A DNA stretch of 64,000 bases from Phymatolithon calcareum (lineage: Eukaryota; Rhodophyta; Florideophyceae; Hapalidiales): assembly GCA_977006965.1 (NCBI GenBank), contig OZ345362.1, forward strand, positions 2,480,001 to 2,544,000, given 5' to 3'. The position numbers and the translations under genes were made by a program. Below the pieces are notes generated by a model. That model searched no databases. It was given only the letters and a program-made list of their open reading frames with translations, and was not told the DNA's origin. Shown here one piece after another: positions 61,573 through 64,000 of the stretch (its first letter is position 1; each line of letters begins with the position of its first letter).

Positions 61573-62268
61573 ATGGCCACAGTTTTCCTACACTCCTTCC
61601 CCGTTTCCTTACCACAGGCCAGCGCGGATTGTCACGGCAAGCAGAGCATCAACTTTCTGCTTAATTCACCGCTCCCGCCCGATACTGACTTTGTATCCAC
61701 GAACACCTGCGTGAACACTGAGGCGACCTCGATCAATGATCTCTTCAACGCAGGCACTCTCCTCGTTCGCGCTGCGGGTGTCGCGTCTGGGAAGACCTGT
61801 CTGCCTGCTGTAGAAAGTAGTGCCTGTAGCACGGACAGAGCACGGCCTTTAGACTCTATTTTATCTTGCACACGAGGCGAACGCGTCCAAAAACGACAAG
61901 CGGAGGTACCAAAACTACAATGCGATACCTGCAGGAGGCAGTTTTCTGTTTCGGCGACATTACGCAAGCACAAAAGAGAGGTACCCAAAAAGGCCAAGAA
62001 TTTCAAATGCGATCTGTGCCATCGCAGTTTTGCAGAGAAATCAAATCTCAAGAAACACGTAATTGCACTTCATAAGAAAGAGCGCCCTCACGAATGTGAC
62101 ATGTGCGATAAGTCGTTCAATTTTACTGATGGACTTAGAAGACATGTGAACAACTGCCATCTTGGGCTCCGCCCGTACGACTGCACGCTGTGCAGTTCCT
62201 CCTTCAAACAGCGAACGCACCTGCAGAAGCACATCGGAACCGTACATAATGTCGACAATGCTCGCTGA
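61573..62268 (+). CDS. ZF-E, C2H2 zinc-finger protein with a damaged first finger
   Basis: 231 residues from ATG 61573; the frame is open upstream to the TATA box but without ATG. The N-terminus has QSINFLLNSP and INDLFNAGTLLVRAAG, matching the two motifs of ZF-A and ZF-B. Finger 1 (about 117-138) reads C-x2-C-x12-H-x4-P: Pro (codon 61984-61986) replaces the last His, so it probably cannot bind zinc normally. Fingers 2-4 (about 146-167, 175-196, 204-225) are intact with the shared helices AEKSNLKKH, TDGLRRH and KQRTHLQKH. The change is a single base from a His codon. Ends six residues after finger 4. A three-finger DNA-binding protein is the likely result. Confidence 0.88.
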   Translation: MATVFLHSFPVSLPQASADCHGKQSINFLLNSPLPPDTDFVSTNTCVNTEATSINDLFNAGTLLVRAAGVASGKTCLPAVESSACSTDRARPLDSILSCTRGERVQKRQAEVPKLQCDTCRRQFSVSATLRKHKREVPKKAKNFKCDLCHRSFAEKSNLKKHVIALHKKERPHECDMCDKSFNFTDGLRRHVNNCHLGLRPYDCTLCSSSFKQRTHLQKHIGTVHNVDNAR

Positions 62269-62469
62269 TGAAGACAAACATATCATTTTGAACAATATGC
62301 TGTTTTTTGGTTTTCTCGGCGCACCATTTTGGCGATGGAGTCTCGAAGGCATTTTGGCTTTTACAGCTCAGTGCATAAGTCCCTGACAGCTTTCTGATGT
62401 TAATGGTGCAGTTTCTCTTCACGTTTTTGGTATATGTACTATTTGTTCTGCTCATTAAACTCCTTCCCA

Positions 62470-62515
62470 CTGTGTGTAAGAGTCAGCATATGCGTTGGTA
62501 ACAGCATAATAAAAA
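62470..62515 (+). repeat. Rep-A 3' fragment
   Basis: AGTCAGCATATGCGTTGGTA then ACAGCATAATAAAAATT. Confidence 0.5.
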
Positions 62516-62534
62516 TTTCTTCTTCTTCCTCCTT

Positions 62535-62670
62535 CCCTCTGTGGAAGCAAACCAGTGACTCTACTTTCGCTCCCGAAAGATCAACACATCTCACAGAGAC
62601 GTGCAGATGTGGTACTCCACCAGCTCTCTCCAGCAGACAGTTCATTGATTGTGCAGAGTGTTGAATCGAC
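62535..62670 (+). mobile_element. LINE-II fragment beside SINE-2
   Basis: Plus frame reads LPKDQHISQRRADVVLHQL, close to LPEDLHISHRRAEVILNQL of LINE-II. Only about 130 bp, ending where the SINE-2 head begins. Confidence 0.5.
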
Positions 62671-62680
62671 AAGGCGAACA

Positions 62681-63105
62681 TCCACCTGGTCAAGAGGTAA
62701 AACTGTTCCGTGGGATGCGCATCAAAGATGTGATCCCCAGAAGGTTCTGGGTTCGAATTCCAGGTGTTCCTGTTTATTGTGAAGAGTCCGATGCAGTTTT
62801 CTCTAATGGGGTTTTCCGTATTCGACACGGAGGGATTACAGTGCATCATACGTGACGAGAATATAAGGGATTGGCGAAGAAAGGAGTCCGAATGTTCTGG
62901 CCGTCCATGTGGACTCGCGGATCGTGGAACCACCGCGTTTGCTCTGGGTGGAATCGAATCGTATTTCGAGCGGCAGGCAGACAAGGATTGCCTCTCTAAT
63001 TACGCAGCAGAAATAACACCCTGCCGTCATCGAAGTAGAAGATAATTTAGAAAAAAAGCACTGCCTTGCGAGCCTCATCGGGGAGAAAATAGTTTATAAA
63101 GAAGA
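62681..63105 (+). repeat. SINE-2 copy, most complete, with pol III A and B boxes
   Basis: TGGTCAAGAGG (62687-62697) resembles an A box and GGTTCGAATTC (62750-62760) a B box, 63 bp apart; CTGGG/TCCAG forms a T-arm. Body and 3' hairpin GCGAGCCTCATCGGGG follow as in the other copies. The tRNA acceptor stem is not preserved, so it is a SINE head and not a tRNA gene. Confidence 0.72.
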
Positions 63106-64000
63106 GGAAATTAATAAAATGACCGCGTAGTTTGCCATATTTACTAAAATGACCACGAGGCACCCGTGGTGTTATGACATTGTTCTGGTCTGTCAGCATT
63201 CGGCAGCTGGACCAGCAGACTTTTTTCGGGTCAGAAAATAACTTCATTTATTTGCGAAATGAAATCTTTGAGGGCCGTTGGGGCTGGACAACTTCCTTAT
63301 ATGACCGCATGTTATGCCTCGTTTGGTTCATATTCCGCAGCTAACGGACGTTTGCTTGGTGGACGCATGGAGACTCTTGGTTGGACGAGCCCATTTCTGA
63401 GTGACAAATAGCTGTGAAACTGAATTTTGTCTTCGAAAAATGGCGATGCTATCATATATCCATTTAGTGTAGTATGCGTGGACAAAACTGAATTAAGGAC
63501 CTATAGGTATACACCCCCATCTTAGATTTTCACTTTTATTTTTTTATGAGCTTGGGAATCCGAGAAGCTCATTGGACACTTTCTGTTATGGCAGTACATA
63601 ATTGGCTAAAAGAATTTTTTGCCTCGTGCCGTGGAAACTTTTTCTAGAAATTCTTCGCAGAGCGTTCCTCCGAAAATCGGGACAGCTCCTTAAACACGCA
63701 GTTTAAGGCGACTTCCTGATCCGTTCTTCGGATTTTGAAAAGTGTGATAAAAAGGCAAGAATGTAGGCTGTACAAAAATCAAAAAACATCGAAGAGAAGG
63801 GATGAAATAAGGAGTGTAGAGCACTTTTCGTAATTCTGATCTCGAAAAAGAATCACCTACAATGATAGACAATTATCTCGAAAGCCACTCTTTTAATATC
63901 TTTTTGCCTCTGTCAAAGGCATCGAATAGTTGTAGACTACCACGTGAATACCGGAAATTTGGTAAAATCGAACGTCTAGGTGGCAAAAAAGGTCGCGCCG
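63106..64000. other. AT-rich end of window, nothing recognised
   Basis: Short frames only. A small 8-bp hairpin (ATGAGCTT/AAGCTCAT) lies near 63547-63573. Confidence 0.4.

Noticed and set aside
62681-62765. Possible tRNA gene
   Set aside because: A and B boxes and a T-arm exist, but the acceptor stem does not pair and the sequence continues as a dispersed repeat, so it is a SINE head.
1-64000. CRISPR arrays, rRNA genes, bacterial operons
   Set aside because: No regularly spaced identical repeats, no rRNA-like conserved blocks and no ribosome-binding-site pattern were found; the gene and element types are eukaryotic.

Overview
The window reads as nuclear DNA of a eukaryote. Its only convincing host genes are five short single-exon C2H2 zinc-finger genes, set in a thick layer of decayed retrotransposons, SINE-like repeats, small inverted-repeat elements and near-perfect palindromes. 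No operon, ribosome-binding or CRISPR signal was seen. Compact intronless genes in repeat-filled DNA, with a Ty3-type chromodomain element and several LINE families, would fit a multicellular red alga, but that assignment is an inference from style and not proved by any marker here.

Layout. 1-20 kb: sparse DNA with three paralogous zinc-finger genes (ZF-A 4166-4852 minus, ZF-B 9077-9838 plus, ZF-C 13454-14137 plus), several palindromes and a dead LINE-I copy (18258-19560). 20.2-33.6 kb: one Ty3/gypsy chromovirus-like element on the minus strand, bounded by two 348-bp LTRs (20186-20533, 33219-33566). It is split by nested insertions: two LINE-II copies, a solo LTR, a pogo-like DNA transposon, three LINE-I copies (one inside another), a tRNA-derived SINE and an 803-bp unknown insert. 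Target-site duplications (TSDs) readable at several joins give the order of events. 34-40.2 kb: small LINE fragments, a 41-bp-arm hairpin and three terminal-inverted-repeat elements. 40.65-45.77 kb: an apparently full-length LINE-I with a 12-bp TSD, an intact 1001-residue endonuclease/reverse transcriptase ORF2, and an ORF1 carrying one stop. 46-64 kb: two more zinc-finger genes (ZF-D 48578-49240, ZF-E 61573-62268) among repeats.

The five zinc-finger proteins have four fingers each, a Ser/Pro/Ala-rich N-terminus and almost identical helices in fingers 2-4, so they probably read the same DNA site while differing in the N-terminal effector half. Finger 1 varies and has lost a zinc ligand in ZF-E.

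The most unusual observations are: (1) a Tudor/Agenet-like module of about 65 residues embedded inside the RNase H domain of LINE-II, seen in two divergent copies; (2) a scatter of near-perfect palindromes with unrelated arms (12-41 bp) and tiny loops, one of which is clearly an inverted duplication of the end of a known repeat; (3) the fully readable stack of nested elements.

Names used below: LINE-I (endonuclease + RT, 3' end near ATCAAATATC), LINE-II (RNase H, AAAG tail), Rep-A (ends GTTGGTAACTTTTAAATAAAAA-like), SINE-2 (tRNA-derived), Rep-C (ends near GGTACCTTC...TTAATTACG), Rep-D, Rep-E, Rep-F (coding repeat family).
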